A DNA stretch of 64,000 bases from Sulfurimonas sp. (lineage in GTDB: Bacteria > Campylobacterota > Campylobacteria > Campylobacterales > Sulfurimonadaceae), in the NCBI RefSeq assembly GCF_026988655.1, contig NZ_JALSKT010000045.1:1-64000 (forward strand). The letters run 5' to 3'. Positions 20,628 through 32,365 of the stretch are shown one piece after another. Below the pieces are notes generated by a model, which was not told the DNA's origin, did no database searches, and saw only the letters and a list, made by a program, of their open reading frames with translations. The position numbers and the translations under genes are program-made. Position 1 is the first letter of the stretch. The number at the start of each line of letters is the position of its first letter.

Positions 20628-21016
20628 TGAAATATATAGCTATTGACCTGGGTTTGAAACGTATTGGTATTGCATATTCTGCACATAAAGATATAGTAAC
20701 ACCTCTCCCCGCAGTGATAAGAAAAAATCGCAATCAAGCTTCCCTTGAAGTTAAAAAGATACTACAAGAGTGGGAAGCTGACGCTGTTGTGATCGGTGTG
20801 CCATTAGGTGGAAGCAGTGAAGATGAGATGAAGCGTCGCATAGCGCATTTTATGAATCTTGTGAATTTTGATGGTCAAATATATTATCAGGATGAAGCAG
20901 GAAGTTCACTAGAAGCACAAAACCGTATGAAGGGTGAAATAAAATATATTCGTGATGGTCGTATAGATTCTATCTCAGCGATGATAATTTTAGAAAGATA
21001 TTTATATACTCAATAA
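20627..21016 (+). CDS. ruvX: Holliday junction resolvase-like RuvX/YqgF
   Basis: IAIDLGLKRIGIAYS, VVIGVPLGG, DEAGSSLEA; ATG overlaps the mnmE stop. Confidence 0.9.
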   Translation: MKYIAIDLGLKRIGIAYSAHKDIVTPLPAVIRKNRNQASLEVKKILQEWEADAVVIGVPLGGSSEDEMKRRIAHFMNLVNFDGQIYYQDEAGSSLEAQNRMKGEIKYIRDGRIDSISAMIILERYLYTQ

Positions 21017-21046
21017 GATTAAAGCTTTAATCTAATACAATCTCTT

Positions 21047-23563
21047 ATGACTAATTTTACTATTTCTTTTTCTAATATTAATGAACTTGATGTCATAATC
21101 GATGTTAAAGATTCTAAAGAGCTTCTTATTCAGGTGTTTTGTGCACGTGCAGACTTCTTGGAAATACAAAAAATTCAACACTACCTTAAATCACGATTTT
21201 CAAACGCAGTCATTGTAGGTGTGACAACTGATGGCGTATTAGAAAATGATAAGATATATGTTAATACAAAAAGTGTAGTGACTTTTACACAGTTTTCACA
21301 TACAACTTTGCACTCTTGTTTGGTTGAGCATGATGGCAGCTTTGAGATGAGTTATAACTCTGGTGTAAAACTTACTCAGAAAATACTGAGGGATAATACA
21401 AAAGCAATTATGACTTTTGCTGATGGTTTGCATACAAATGGGGAAGAGTATTTAGATGGCATAAGTAGTGTGAAGGCTGATCTAATAGTTTCTGGTGGTT
21501 TAGCAGGTGACAATGGCGAGCTAAAACAGACTTATATTTTTGATGCAAATAAGATTAGTGAATGTGGAGCCGTTGGTGTTTCACTCAATAGTGATAGTTT
21601 AAATGTTTATACAAAATATGCTTTTGACTGGTTACCAATAGGGAAAAAACTTACAATTACAAAAGCCGTAAAAAATCGTGTCTATGAGATAGATGGTATT
21701 CCTGCAGTAGATATTTATGCAAAATATATGGGAAAAGAATTAGCAAATCAACTACCACAAATTGGCATCGAATTCCCACTAATTTTTGAAAAAGATGGAG
21801 AGAATATTGGACGGGCAGTATTACTAAAACATAGTGATAATTCACTTACATTTGCAGGAAATTTACAAGAGGGTGACACTGTTTATTTTGGTGTTGGAAA
21901 TATTGAAGCGATTTTAAAAAACAGTGACTATCATTTAGAAAAAGCCATAAATGAGATTCAATACAAACCTGAAGCAGTATTTGTTTACTCTTGCATGGCG
22001 AGACGACGTTTTATGGGTAAATATATGGTTGATGAGCTGGAAAACCTCAATCAGTTAGGGGATTTAAGTGGGTTTTTTACTTATGGTGAGTTTTTTCATA
22101 CCGATGCCAAGAATGAAATGTTTAATGAAACAAGCACTCTTCTAGCTCTAAGTGAAGAACAAAAAATACTCAAGCATGAAGATATACAAACAGACTTACA
22201 TCAGCATAATATTGAGATTAAGGCTGAGCATGTCGTAGCCCATTTGGCAAACGCAGTTTCAAAAGAGCTTGCTGAATTAAATGAACATCTTGAAGATCGC
22301 ATAAAATATAACTCGGAGTATATTTATAGACAAGCCTATTTTGATAAGCTTACAGGCTTGCCAAATAGATTGAGTTTACTTAAAAGTATCAATGAATTAG
22401 TCGGTAAAACAATTTATCTCATTAATATTGATGACTTTGCAACTATCAATGACTTCTATGGTCATTCTACTGGAGATAAAGTACTCATCAGAATGTCAAA
22501 AGTTTTAAGAAAATTTTGCGAGAAAGAACGTCTTGAGGTATATAAACAACCCTCAGATGAATATGCTCTGATTTCTATTGAAAATCAAACAAAACAAGAA
22601 ATTGAATCTGTTATAAAAAGACTTATTCTTTTCGTTGCTAAAGAAAAGTTTTATATTGATGCAAATTCAATTCATATCTCAGTTACCATTGCAGCAGCGT
22701 ATTTAAATGAAACGAAAACAGGTCTGCCAAACGCAGATATGTCTTTAAAAGAGGCTAAAAGGAACAAACAGTCTTATATCATCTATGATGAAAAATTACA
22801 ACTCACCCAGCAACATGAAGAAAACTTACAAATTGCAAATGAAATTAAAAGTGCTATAGCAAATGATAGAATCGTTCCCTATTTTCAGCCTATATTCAAT
22901 ATCCAAACAGGTGAAATTGAAAAGTATGAAGCTTTAGTTCGTTTAATAAAAGAAAATGGAGATATTTTATCACCATATTTCTTTTTAAGCATAAGTGAAA
23001 AGATAAAAATTTATTCTAAAATTACAAGAATAATGATAGATAAAACATTTGAAATATTTTCAAAAAATGGTTTAAAGTTTAGTATCAATCTTGCTTTTAG
23101 TGACATCTTAAATGAAAAAACAAGAGAGTATCTTTTTTATCAAATTGATAAATACGATATTGCCTCACAACTTACAATAGAAATTTTAGAGACACAAGAG
23201 TACTCTAATGAAGCTATTATTACAAAATTTACAAAAGATGTTAGCAAATATGGCGTTGAGATAGCAATAGATGATTTTGGAAGTGGATTTGCAAATTTTC
23301 AACATATGACAACGATTACCTCAGGTTTTATGAAGATAGACGGTTCTTTAATAAAGAATATTGATAGTGATGAAAATGCAAGATTGATAGTAGAAACTAT
23401 TGTTATTTTTGCTAAAAAACTAAAGAAAAAAACTGTTGCAGAATTTGTGCATTCTCAAAAAATTTATGACATAGTCAAAGAGCTAGACATTGACTATGCA
23501 CAAGGGTTTTATCTTGGTGAACCACAAGCAGAACTCGTAGAGGCTTGTACCCTTACAAAATAA
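21047..23563 (+). CDS. FIST sensor domain - GGDEF - EAL protein
   Basis: FIST-like N-terminus (VVGVTTDGVLEN..., GLAGDNGELKQTYIF, EAVFVYSCMARRRFMG), degenerate GGDEF (PSDEYALI), EAL-type C-terminus (YEALVRLIKENG, AIDDFGSGFANFQ). Confidence 0.85.
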   Translation: MTNFTISFSNINELDVIIDVKDSKELLIQVFCARADFLEIQKIQHYLKSRFSNAVIVGVTTDGVLENDKIYVNTKSVVTFTQFSHTTLHSCLVEHDGSFEMSYNSGVKLTQKILRDNTKAIMTFADGLHTNGEEYLDGISSVKADLIVSGGLAGDNGELKQTYIFDANKISECGAVGVSLNSDSLNVYTKYAFDWLPIGKKLTITKAVKNRVYEIDGIPAVDIYAKYMGKELANQLPQIGIEFPLIFEKDGENIGRAVLLKHSDNSLTFAGNLQEGDTVYFGVGNIEAILKNSDYHLEKAINEIQYKPEAVFVYSCMARRRFMGKYMVDELENLNQLGDLSGFFTYGEFFHTDAKNEMFNETSTLLALSEEQKILKHEDIQTDLHQHNIEIKAEHVVAHLANAVSKELAELNEHLEDRIKYNSEYIYRQAYFDKLTGLPNRLSLLKSINELVGKTIYLINIDDFATINDFYGHSTGDKVLIRMSKVLRKFCEKERLEVYKQPSDEYALISIENQTKQEIESVIKRLILFVAKEKFYIDANSIHISVTIAAAYLNETKTGLPNADMSLKEAKRNKQSYIIYDEKLQLTQQHEENLQIANEIKSAIANDRIVPYFQPIFNIQTGEIEKYEALVRLIKENGDILSPYFFLSISEKIKIYSKITRIMIDKTFEIFSKNGLKFSINLAFSDILNEKTREYLFYQIDKYDIASQLTIEILETQEYSNEAIITKFTKDVSKYGVEIAIDDFGSGFANFQHMTTITSGFMKIDGSLIKNIDSDENARLIVETIVIFAKKLKKKTVAEFVHSQKIYDIVKELDIDYAQGFYLGEPQAELVEACTLTK

Positions 23564-23564
23564 G

Positions 23565-24302
23565 TTATTTACCTATAATATAAAGGTTGTTACTTTTGTG
23601 TGTCACTTCAGTAAAACGTTCTTTTAGCTCTCTATCAAATGTCAAAATAAAGACATTTGTATTTGTAAGTTTTGCATTTTGAAACTCTTCTAAGAGTATG
23701 TCATCAGCCACATTTTTTCCATGTTCGCATTTGATGAAATGAAAAGAGTTAAGAGTTTTTCCATAGTCATATAGGTTGGCCTCCCATTCAGCACGTTTAA
23801 GGTAGAGTGAATCAGGGTTTGCCGCCATAAAGATATGCTTATCTTGAATGTTATAAGGCTCAATGACATCATTAAAAATAGATGAAATACTTGAAAAATT
23901 TTCTATATCCCAAAAAAGATAGTTTTTGTCAGCTTTAGATTTTTGTTTTTTATTGATAAGGGTGAGTCTTTTTGTAATATTAAAACTTGTATGTGCTGTA
24001 TCATTAATAAGCTCAATAGATGTTTTGAGTTTTTGTGCATCAGCTGTGTTGAAATCTAATATCTTTCCAAGTTCAATATAAAACTCCAAATTTTCCAGCT
24101 CTTTTTGTGCAGAACCTTTTTGATACTTTTTGAGTTTTGCGAGTTTTGTTTTTGAAAAAACAAGGTTAACACTCATTTTTTCATGGTTTGCATAGGCTTG
24201 CTTGGTACGAAAAAAGATATCTTTAGCTTCAGTGGTATCTGGAAAGTTTATACTTCCTCTGTACTTATGCTCAATAGATATCTTCTGTTTGTTTATAGAC
24301 AT
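23565..24302 (-). CDS. hypothetical protein, C-terminal region resembles a PIN/NYN-like fold
   Basis: YLFWDIENFSS... ADDILLEEFQNAKLTNTNVFILTFDRELKERF. Confidence 0.5.
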   Translation of the reverse strand: MSINKQKISIEHKYRGSINFPDTTEAKDIFFRTKQAYANHEKMSVNLVFSKTKLAKLKKYQKGSAQKELENLEFYIELGKILDFNTADAQKLKTSIELINDTAHTSFNITKRLTLINKKQKSKADKNYLFWDIENFSSISSIFNDVIEPYNIQDKHIFMAANPDSLYLKRAEWEANLYDYGKTLNSFHFIKCEHGKNVADDILLEEFQNAKLTNTNVFILTFDRELKERFTEVTHKSNNLYIIGK

Positions 24303-24943
24303 TTGAAGAACTCAGCAGCTTCTTCTTCATCATCGCTGAGATTATCTTTTGCATATAATGGATCATTAGCTATAATCTCTTTAATCTTGTTTTGACAATA
24401 CTCAAAAAGGATTTTTTGGGCTTGTTCATCATCGTCTAAATATCCAAGTCCACTAAACTGATACGGATCTTCTTGTTCGATACAAAGTAGCGTGCCATCA
24501 CACTCATTTTCAAGAATTTCAACAAGCGTTCTATAGTTGATATTAAAGTCAGTTGCATGCCATCCTATATCTTCAAGAGCTTTGTTCGCAAACTTATCGA
24601 CACCATCCCCAGTTGTATCATCATAAGAAGCACGAGGAGTATTGACTTTAATGAGTGTTTGCCAATTTGAGAAAGCCTTGATAAGTACTCTGTCATCGTC
24701 TTCAACTATTTGATAGTTACGACCAAAGATCTCTGCAAGGCTTGGTACTTTTTGAGGCATGAGTGCGCTTGTTGGCGCCGAAGTGTATTTTCCTTGGTAG
24801 ATTAGTATCTCTTTGTCTGCAAAGGGAGCAAACTTAATTTCGCCTTTGATGTTGATACCAAACTCTTTAGATGTGTTTAATGCACTGAGTAGTTCTGTTT
24901 TATTCACAGTGATGATTTCGTTAAATAGATTAAATTTTTTCAT
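24293..24943 (-). CDS. hypothetical protein
   Basis: 216 aa ORF overlapping the downstream ORF by 10 nt. Confidence 0.6.
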   Translation of the reverse strand: MKKFNLFNEIITVNKTELLSALNTSKEFGINIKGEIKFAPFADKEILIYQGKYTSAPTSALMPQKVPSLAEIFGRNYQIVEDDDRVLIKAFSNWQTLIKVNTPRASYDDTTGDGVDKFANKALEDIGWHATDFNINYRTLVEILENECDGTLLCIEQEDPYQFSGLGYLDDDEQAQKILFEYCQNKIKEIIANDPLYAKDNLSDDEEEAAEFFKCL

Positions 24944-25053
24944 ATTATACCTTTTATATTTTCGATATTATACTAGGTCTCAGATTAAGTGAAAACATTT
25001 AATAGTGTGTATAAGCTAACTCTAATAAAAGTTTTACCAAAATCTTAGTATAA

Positions 25054-26124
<1,071 letters not shown>

Positions 26125-26127
26125 AAT

Positions 26128-26176
26128 AGCGACGCAACTTCTGCGTCGTTACGTTCCTTAGGTACTGTTAGTACCC
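26128..26176. repeat. two adjacent hairpins downstream of ilvC
   Basis: GCGACGCA-acttc-TGCGTCGT (26129-26149) then GGTACT-gtt-AGTACC (26161-26175). Confidence 0.6.
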
Positions 26177-26278
26177 TTCCTCACTAGACTCCTTGAATTT
26201 ACATCACTCTTTTAGTTTTTATGGCTTTTTAGATAATTTTTTCAAATTCTGTTATAATTTTCATAAAAAAGAGAATTC

Positions 26279-26926
26279 TTGGCAAAACGCATCTTTATTA
26301 CGGCTACAAATACTGACATTGGCAAAACATACACAACAAAACTTCTTTTAAAATCATTTGCAGCACGAGGATTGAAAGTAGGTGTTATTAAGCCTATAGA
26401 AACAGGTGTTCTTGATGGATTTTGTCCTGATGGAAGCGAACTGTTAGCTTTGGTGCAAAAACTAAACCCTGCATTTGAAGATTTTGATGTTAAAGATATA
26501 GTACCCATAACTTATGAGTTAGCTGCAGCGCCTTATGTGGCTTCAAACGCAGCTGCGTTTGATATGGACAGAGTAAACGCAGCGATTGAAAAACTTGAGA
26601 GAGTTTGTGATGTGCTTCTTATAGAAGGGGCGGGTGGTTTATATGTTCCTGTTGATGCAGATACAATGATGATAGACTTGATACAAGAGCTAAACGCAGT
26701 AGCTCTACTTGTGACACACTGTTCTCTTGGCTGTATCAATGATACTCTTTTAAGCAAGAAAGCTTTGCAAGATAAAAAGATAAGGCATGTAGTCGCATTT
26801 AATTGTCGGGATAAAGATGAGAGTTTTAGTGTAGTGAGTGAGCCATACTTTATAAATAGTGGCTTTGAAGTTTTAAAAGTGAGTGATGATATTGACACTC
26901 TAAGCCAACTCTTGTATAATTTGTAA
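26279..26926 (+). CDS. bioD: dethiobiotin synthetase
   Basis: [42 protein letters not shown] start. Confidence 0.95.
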   Translation: MAKRIFITATNTDIGKTYTTKLLLKSFAARGLKVGVIKPIETGVLDGFCPDGSELLALVQKLNPAFEDFDVKDIVPITYELAAAPYVASNAAAFDMDRVNAAIEKLERVCDVLLIEGAGGLYVPVDADTMMIDLIQELNAVALLVTHCSLGCINDTLLSKKALQDKKIRHVVAFNCRDKDESFSVVSEPYFINSGFEVLKVSDDIDTLSQLLYNL

Positions 26927-26940
26927 ATTTAAAAGTTAGG

Positions 26941-27816
26941 ATGAGCATGCAGCATTTAATAAGAACTGACGATTTTACAAAACAAGAGATTGAAACACTT
27001 TTGGCTGACGCGAAAAGCTTTAGCGATGGACATTTTGAAAAAATTCTTCAAGATAAGCTTATTATTACGCTTTTCTTTGAAAATTCGACACGTACAAAGA
27101 GCTCCTTTGAAATTGCTGCAAAGCGACTCGGTGCGCAAATGGTTCATCTTGATGTAGCTAAGAGCTCCACAAAAAAAGGGGAAACACTTGTAGATACTGC
27201 AATGAATCTTGATGCTATGGGTCCAGATGCAATCATTGTTCGTCATCAAAATGCAGGTGTTCCTAAAATTCTCTCACAACATACTAAAGCAAGTATATTA
27301 AATGCAGGTGATGGCGCACATGCACATCCCTCTCAAGCACTACTAGATCTTTATACCCTTAGTGATCATTTTGGTTCAGTAGTAGGGAAAAAGATTGCAA
27401 TTGTTGGTGATATAAAAAACTCTCGTGTTGCAAACTCAAATATAGAACTTTTAACGCGTTTTGGAATGGAAGTGATTTTGGTGGCTCCTCCTCATTTTTT
27501 ACCAAAAACATCACTCAAAACAACACACTATCTTACAGAGATTATAGATGAGGTGGATGCTATTATGAGTTTACGAACACAAACTGAGCGACACTCCTCC
27601 CAAAGCTATGCAAGTTTAAAAGATTATGCGAGTGATTTTTGTATCACTGAAGAGTTAGTTGGTGAACGTGATATCATTTTATTGCATCCTGGCCCTGTAC
27701 ATAGAAACATAGATATTTCTGATGCAATGCTTGAAGATAAGCGTTGTAAAGTACTTGAACAAGTCACTAATGGAGTAAATATGAGAATGGCAATACTCAA
27801 AAAATTGATTGCATAA
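26941..27816 (+). CDS. pyrB: aspartate carbamoyltransferase catalytic subunit
   Basis: [37 protein letters not shown]. Confidence 0.97.
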   Translation: MSMQHLIRTDDFTKQEIETLLADAKSFSDGHFEKILQDKLIITLFFENSTRTKSSFEIAAKRLGAQMVHLDVAKSSTKKGETLVDTAMNLDAMGPDAIIVRHQNAGVPKILSQHTKASILNAGDGAHAHPSQALLDLYTLSDHFGSVVGKKIAIVGDIKNSRVANSNIELLTRFGMEVILVAPPHFLPKTSLKTTHYLTEIIDEVDAIMSLRTQTERHSSQSYASLKDYASDFCITEELVGERDIILLHPGPVHRNIDISDAMLEDKRCKVLEQVTNGVNMRMAILKKLIA

Positions 27817-27823
27817 TTACTGT

Positions 27824-28762
27824 ATGAGTTTTGAAAAAATTAATGTTTTAGCAAAACAGAGGAAGCCATTTTTATTTATTAGTGATTTTTTGGGCGAAAG
27901 AGTAGAAGTCATTTTGCTCGAAGATTTACAAAAAAATGATATCGAGTTTAGTATAAGTGCAAGAGGTGGCTTTAAAGAACACTCTCATCAATTAAAAAAA
28001 ATCCCGCTTCCTTTTGTAGAGTATAAAAAAAAGTTTGATGCTGTGATAGAAAATATAAAAGCAGGAGAAACTTATATCTTAAACCTTACACAAGCAACCC
28101 CAATCCAAACGCAGCTGAGCCTCAAAGAGATGTATACGCTTGCAAATGCAGAGTATAAGCTTCGTTACAAAGATGAATTTATCTGTTTCTCACCTGAAAA
28201 GTTCATCCAAATCAAAGACGATAAAATTCATACTTTTCCTATGAAAGGTACGATTGATGCTTCACTAGAGAATGCAGCTACAATAATTTTAGAGAATGAA
28301 AAAGAGATGGCTGAACATATAATGATAGTGGATTTACTTCGAAATGATCTCTCTATCAAAGCGAGTGAAGTGAAAGTTGAAGATTTTCGTTATATCCAAA
28401 CTATAGAAGCTGGAGAGAAAAAACTTTTGCAAGTTAGTTCACATATTAGCGCGAAATTACCGCCTAATTGGCAAGAAAATTTGGGTGATATTTTGCACTC
28501 TTTGTTGCCTGCAGGAAGTATTAGTGGGGCGCCAAAGAAGAGTACAGTAAAAATTATCAAAGATATTGAAGGATATGAAAGAGGTTTTTTTACTGGGGTT
28601 TTTGGTCTCTTTGATGGGATGAGTTTTGATAGTGGCGTGATGATTCGCTACATAGAAAAAACACCTCAAGGATACATCTATAAAAGTGGCGGTGGTATCA
28701 CCCTTGATAGTGATGCAAAACTGGAGTTTGAAGAACTCCAAGATAAAATATATCTACCATAA
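27824..28762 (+). CDS. pabB: aminodeoxychorismate synthase component I-like (chorismate-binding)
   Basis: IVDLLRNDLSIKA, LLPAGSISGAPKKSTVKII, GVFGLFDG; start trimmed to ATG 27824. Confidence 0.88.
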   Translation: MSFEKINVLAKQRKPFLFISDFLGERVEVILLEDLQKNDIEFSISARGGFKEHSHQLKKIPLPFVEYKKKFDAVIENIKAGETYILNLTQATPIQTQLSLKEMYTLANAEYKLRYKDEFICFSPEKFIQIKDDKIHTFPMKGTIDASLENAATIILENEKEMAEHIMIVDLLRNDLSIKASEVKVEDFRYIQTIEAGEKKLLQVSSHISAKLPPNWQENLGDILHSLLPAGSISGAPKKSTVKIIKDIEGYERGFFTGVFGLFDGMSFDSGVMIRYIEKTPQGYIYKSGGGITLDSDAKLEFEELQDKIYLP

Positions 28763-28773
28763 GAAAGATAAAA

Positions 28774-30078
28774 ATGAATAAAATTATAAAAAATTTTTTT
28801 ACAAGTGGGCATGAGTTTGCAAGAGATGAGGTGGAGCAACGCAGTATATTTCAGATGATGAATATTGCGATTATGACATCTTCTATTGGCTATTTGTTTG
28901 GCTTTATAGTGAATGATTTTAGTATGTTGGCATGGTTTGAATTCAGCCTTTTTCTTATAAATATCATCATGGCTCTGTTTCTTAGAAAAGATAAAAAGTA
29001 TTATTCTCTTGCTGCTACTGGGGTAACATTTGAAGGAACTGTATTACTGGTAATGCTGTTTTATGTGAGTTCGCCTTCTGAGATGAAACATGTATGGATT
29101 TATGCTTATCCCATTGTAATGCTCTATCTCAACAGTGATAAACAGGCATTAGCTTGGCTTTTTATTTTGATGACAATGGTTCTTATTGTCCCTCTTCAGC
29201 CATTTATACAAGTTGAATATACATTTTTTCAAGTATTTTATATTGACTTTGTTCTAGGAATTGTAAGCTTAATTGTGTTTTTTTATAAGAAAAAAATGCT
29301 TGAGGCAAAAAGTCTTATTTTGTATCAGCAAGGGCAGCTTCAAAAGCGAATTGAAGAAGTAGAAGAAAAAGATAAAATTTTAACTATACAGTCTAAACAA
29401 GCAGTTATGGGTGAAATGATAAGTATGATAGCACACCAGTGGAGACAACCACTCTCTACTGTGACACTAAATATTTCAAATCTACAGGTCAAAAAACTTT
29501 TAGGACAGGATGTAAGCGGTGAAGAACTAGATAAAGTATTGCAAGTTATTAATGAAACCATTGTCTACCTTTCTGATACGATAAATGACTTTCAGACATA
29601 TTTCAATCCAAATAAAGAGCCAGCTTATACCGATATGGGTGCCTTGGTTTCTAAAGCGATTAATTTTATTATGCCACGATTAAAAGATACTCAAATAAAA
29701 GTAGAACATAACAAGGATACGAAAGTATTTGCACATACCTATGCAAATGAAATTGTGCAGGTTCTGCTAAATATTTTAAATAACGCTGTTGATGAACTAA
29801 TCAAAAGAGGCATTGAAAATCCAAAAATAATTATTGGGCTAAAGAATGAGGATGAGCATGTCCATATTAGCATACATGATAATGCGGGTGGTATTGCACA
29901 AAATGACATGCAATATATCTTCGAACCATATTATAGTACTAAAGGGAAAAATGGTACTGGTTTGGGGCTTTATATGTCTCAAATGATTATGCAAAAACAG
30001 TTTGATACTGATATAGAAGTTCAATGTCAAAATGGTGAAACTCTCTTTAGTATTAGGATTCCTAAAAAAGTGGCATAA
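28774..30078 (+). CDS. membrane sensor histidine kinase
   Basis: TM N-terminus; MIAHQWRQPLSTV H-box, NILNNAVDEL N-box, GTGLGLYMSQMI. Confidence 0.9.
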   Translation: MNKIIKNFFTSGHEFARDEVEQRSIFQMMNIAIMTSSIGYLFGFIVNDFSMLAWFEFSLFLINIIMALFLRKDKKYYSLAATGVTFEGTVLLVMLFYVSSPSEMKHVWIYAYPIVMLYLNSDKQALAWLFILMTMVLIVPLQPFIQVEYTFFQVFYIDFVLGIVSLIVFFYKKKMLEAKSLILYQQGQLQKRIEEVEEKDKILTIQSKQAVMGEMISMIAHQWRQPLSTVTLNISNLQVKKLLGQDVSGEELDKVLQVINETIVYLSDTINDFQTYFNPNKEPAYTDMGALVSKAINFIMPRLKDTQIKVEHNKDTKVFAHTYANEIVQVLLNILNNAVDELIKRGIENPKIIIGLKNEDEHVHISIHDNAGGIAQNDMQYIFEPYYSTKGKNGTGLGLYMSQMIMQKQFDTDIEVQCQNGETLFSIRIPKKVA

Positions 30079-30128
30079 TTTTATTTTTATTGGGTTATAA
30101 TAAATCAAATTTAATTTAGGAATTATGT

Positions 30129-31112
30129 ATGTATATTGAAGATTTGAAGTTTTCTTTGTGGGCGGATTTTATTGAAAGAGATTATCTTGATAATGAATTT
30201 AAAGAACTAATAGATAAAAAGATAGTCAATGGAGCTACTTCAAATCCTGCGATATTTAAAAATGCAATTTTAAGTTCACCTGCATATATTGAGCAACTTG
30301 AATCTTTAAGTGATTCATTAACTGCAAAAGAAAAATATGAAGCTGTAGCAATATTTGATATACAAAAAGCAGCCGATATCTTAAAACCTTTATTTGACAA
30401 GGGTGATGATGGTTATGTAAGTATTGAAGTTGATCCTTTCCTTTGTGATGATGCTGAGGCAACTATTGCTGAAGGTAAAAGACTTTTTGAAGCTATACAA
30501 AGAAAAAATGTAATGATTAAAGTACCTGCCACAGAGGCAGGTTATGAAGCAATGGAAGCACTTACTTCAGTGGGCATTCCAGTAAATGCGACATTGATTT
30601 TTAAAAAAGCTCAAGCAGTAGCTTGTGCGAAAGCTTTTGCTCGTGGTGTTGAAAACTACGGGACAAAGGTCGATACCGTCATCAGCATATTTGTAAGTCG
30701 TATAGATAGAGCTTTGGACCCAGTGTTAAAAGATAATAACATAGAAGTTGCTTTGAGTGGAATATATAATACTTCAGATATTTATGAAGCAATAGAGTCT
30801 ATGCAAGTTTTAGGTTGTCGTGCACTCTTTGCAAGTACTGGTGTAAAGGATGACTCACTTGCTCCATATTATTATGTAGAAAAACTTTTAGCATATAACT
30901 CTATCAACACAGCTCCTGTAGATACTATAAAAGCTTTTCATGAAAATGCAAGAAAAGAAAAAGCGCTTCCTATTTCAAGAGAAAAGATAGAAGAACATTT
31001 TAAAAAGATAGCAGAAGCAGATATCGACTTTGATGCACTTTTACAAATGCAAATAGATGAAGGCTTACAAGCTTTTAAAGATGCTTTTAAAGAGATATTG
31101 GGGGCATTATGA
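30129..31112 (+). CDS. tal: transaldolase
   Basis: SLWADFIERDYL, GATSNPAIFKNAI, VMIKVPATEAGYEA, VSIFVSRIDRALD. Confidence 0.95.
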   Translation: MYIEDLKFSLWADFIERDYLDNEFKELIDKKIVNGATSNPAIFKNAILSSPAYIEQLESLSDSLTAKEKYEAVAIFDIQKAADILKPLFDKGDDGYVSIEVDPFLCDDAEATIAEGKRLFEAIQRKNVMIKVPATEAGYEAMEALTSVGIPVNATLIFKKAQAVACAKAFARGVENYGTKVDTVISIFVSRIDRALDPVLKDNNIEVALSGIYNTSDIYEAIESMQVLGCRALFASTGVKDDSLAPYYYVEKLLAYNSINTAPVDTIKAFHENARKEKALPISREKIEEHFKKIAEADIDFDALLQMQIDEGLQAFKDAFKEILGAL

Positions 31113-32308
31113 ATACAGAAGTAGATGTTGCTTCGCTTACATTTGAGCAGCTCAAAAAAATTCGAGTATATTTAAAAAAGATGATTGAAGTTGGAGGGAG
31201 TGACCTTCATGTAAAAGCAAACTCAGTTGTTCGGGCGCGGATTAATGGAGAGATAAAGCAGTTTTCAGGTGGTATCTTATCTAAAGAAGATGCACTTACC
31301 TTTGCAAAAGAGCTTCTACGTAGTCGTTTTGGAGAGTTTGTTGAAAACAAAGAACTCGATCTTGTATATCCTTTTGATGAGAGTAACCGTTTTCGTGTAA
31401 ACATTTTTTTTCAAATGGATGGTGTCTCAGCTGTCTTTCGTGTGATTCCCGTGAAAATTCCTACATTTGATGAACTGTTTTTACCTGATGTTGTACGAGA
31501 TTTTGCAAAAAAAGAACGTGGACTTATTTTAGTTACAGGTGTAACAGGAAGCGGGAAGTCAACAACACTAGCCGCATTGGTAAATCAAATTAATTTGACG
31601 CGAAAAAAGCATATCATAACGATTGAAGATCCAATTGAGTTTGTACACAAAGACAGAGGTTGCATCATTAACCAGCGTTCTGTTGGACAAGATACTCTCT
31701 CTTTTGGAACGGCACTGCGTGCAGCACTTCGTGAGGATCCTGACATTATACTTGTAGGGGAAATGCGTGATAAAGAGACAGTAAATCTCGCTTTGCACGC
31801 TGCGGATACGGGACACTTGGTGTTTTCTACACTGCATACTGTAGATGCAAAAGAGACGATTAACCGTATTATTGCGCAATTTCCAACTGATGAACAAAAT
31901 CGTATTAGAATGTCTCTTGCTGGCGTATTGCAAGGTGTTGTCTCTCAGCGTCTTATCCCAGCCATAGGTGGCGGTAGACGTGCAGCGATGGAGGTCTTAG
32001 TCAGAACACCAACGATAGAGAAGTTAATCATGGAAAACAGAGATTATGAGATACGCGATACAATTGAGGCTGGAAAAGAACACTATAAATCACAAAGTTT
32101 TGATCAGTCAATTTTAGATTTATACAATGAGGGAATTATATCAAAAGAACAAGCACTTGATAGTGCTACTAGCGCTTCAGATTTAGAACTTAAAATCAAT
32201 GGCTTAACAACAGGTAAAATAACAAGTAGTCCATCTCTTGAGGGTGAAGAAGAAACAAAAACTCCTCCACCAGAGATAAATGATGAAGATATTTTTGATT
32301 TAAAGTAA
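31109..32308 (+). CDS. pilT: type IV pilus retraction ATPase PilT
   Basis: GVTGSGKSTTLAALV, GEMRDKETVNLALHAADTGHLVFSTLHT. Confidence 0.93.
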   Translation: MNTEVDVASLTFEQLKKIRVYLKKMIEVGGSDLHVKANSVVRARINGEIKQFSGGILSKEDALTFAKELLRSRFGEFVENKELDLVYPFDESNRFRVNIFFQMDGVSAVFRVIPVKIPTFDELFLPDVVRDFAKKERGLILVTGVTGSGKSTTLAALVNQINLTRKKHIITIEDPIEFVHKDRGCIINQRSVGQDTLSFGTALRAALREDPDIILVGEMRDKETVNLALHAADTGHLVFSTLHTVDAKETINRIIAQFPTDEQNRIRMSLAGVLQGVVSQRLIPAIGGGRRAAMEVLVRTPTIEKLIMENRDYEIRDTIEAGKEHYKSQSFDQSILDLYNEGIISKEQALDSATSASDLELKINGLTTGKITSSPSLEGEEETKTPPPEINDEDIFDLK

Positions 32309-32365
32309 ATGTTAAATTAAATTCAGGTAAAATTTCAAACATTTTAAAAACACAAAGGACTTCAT

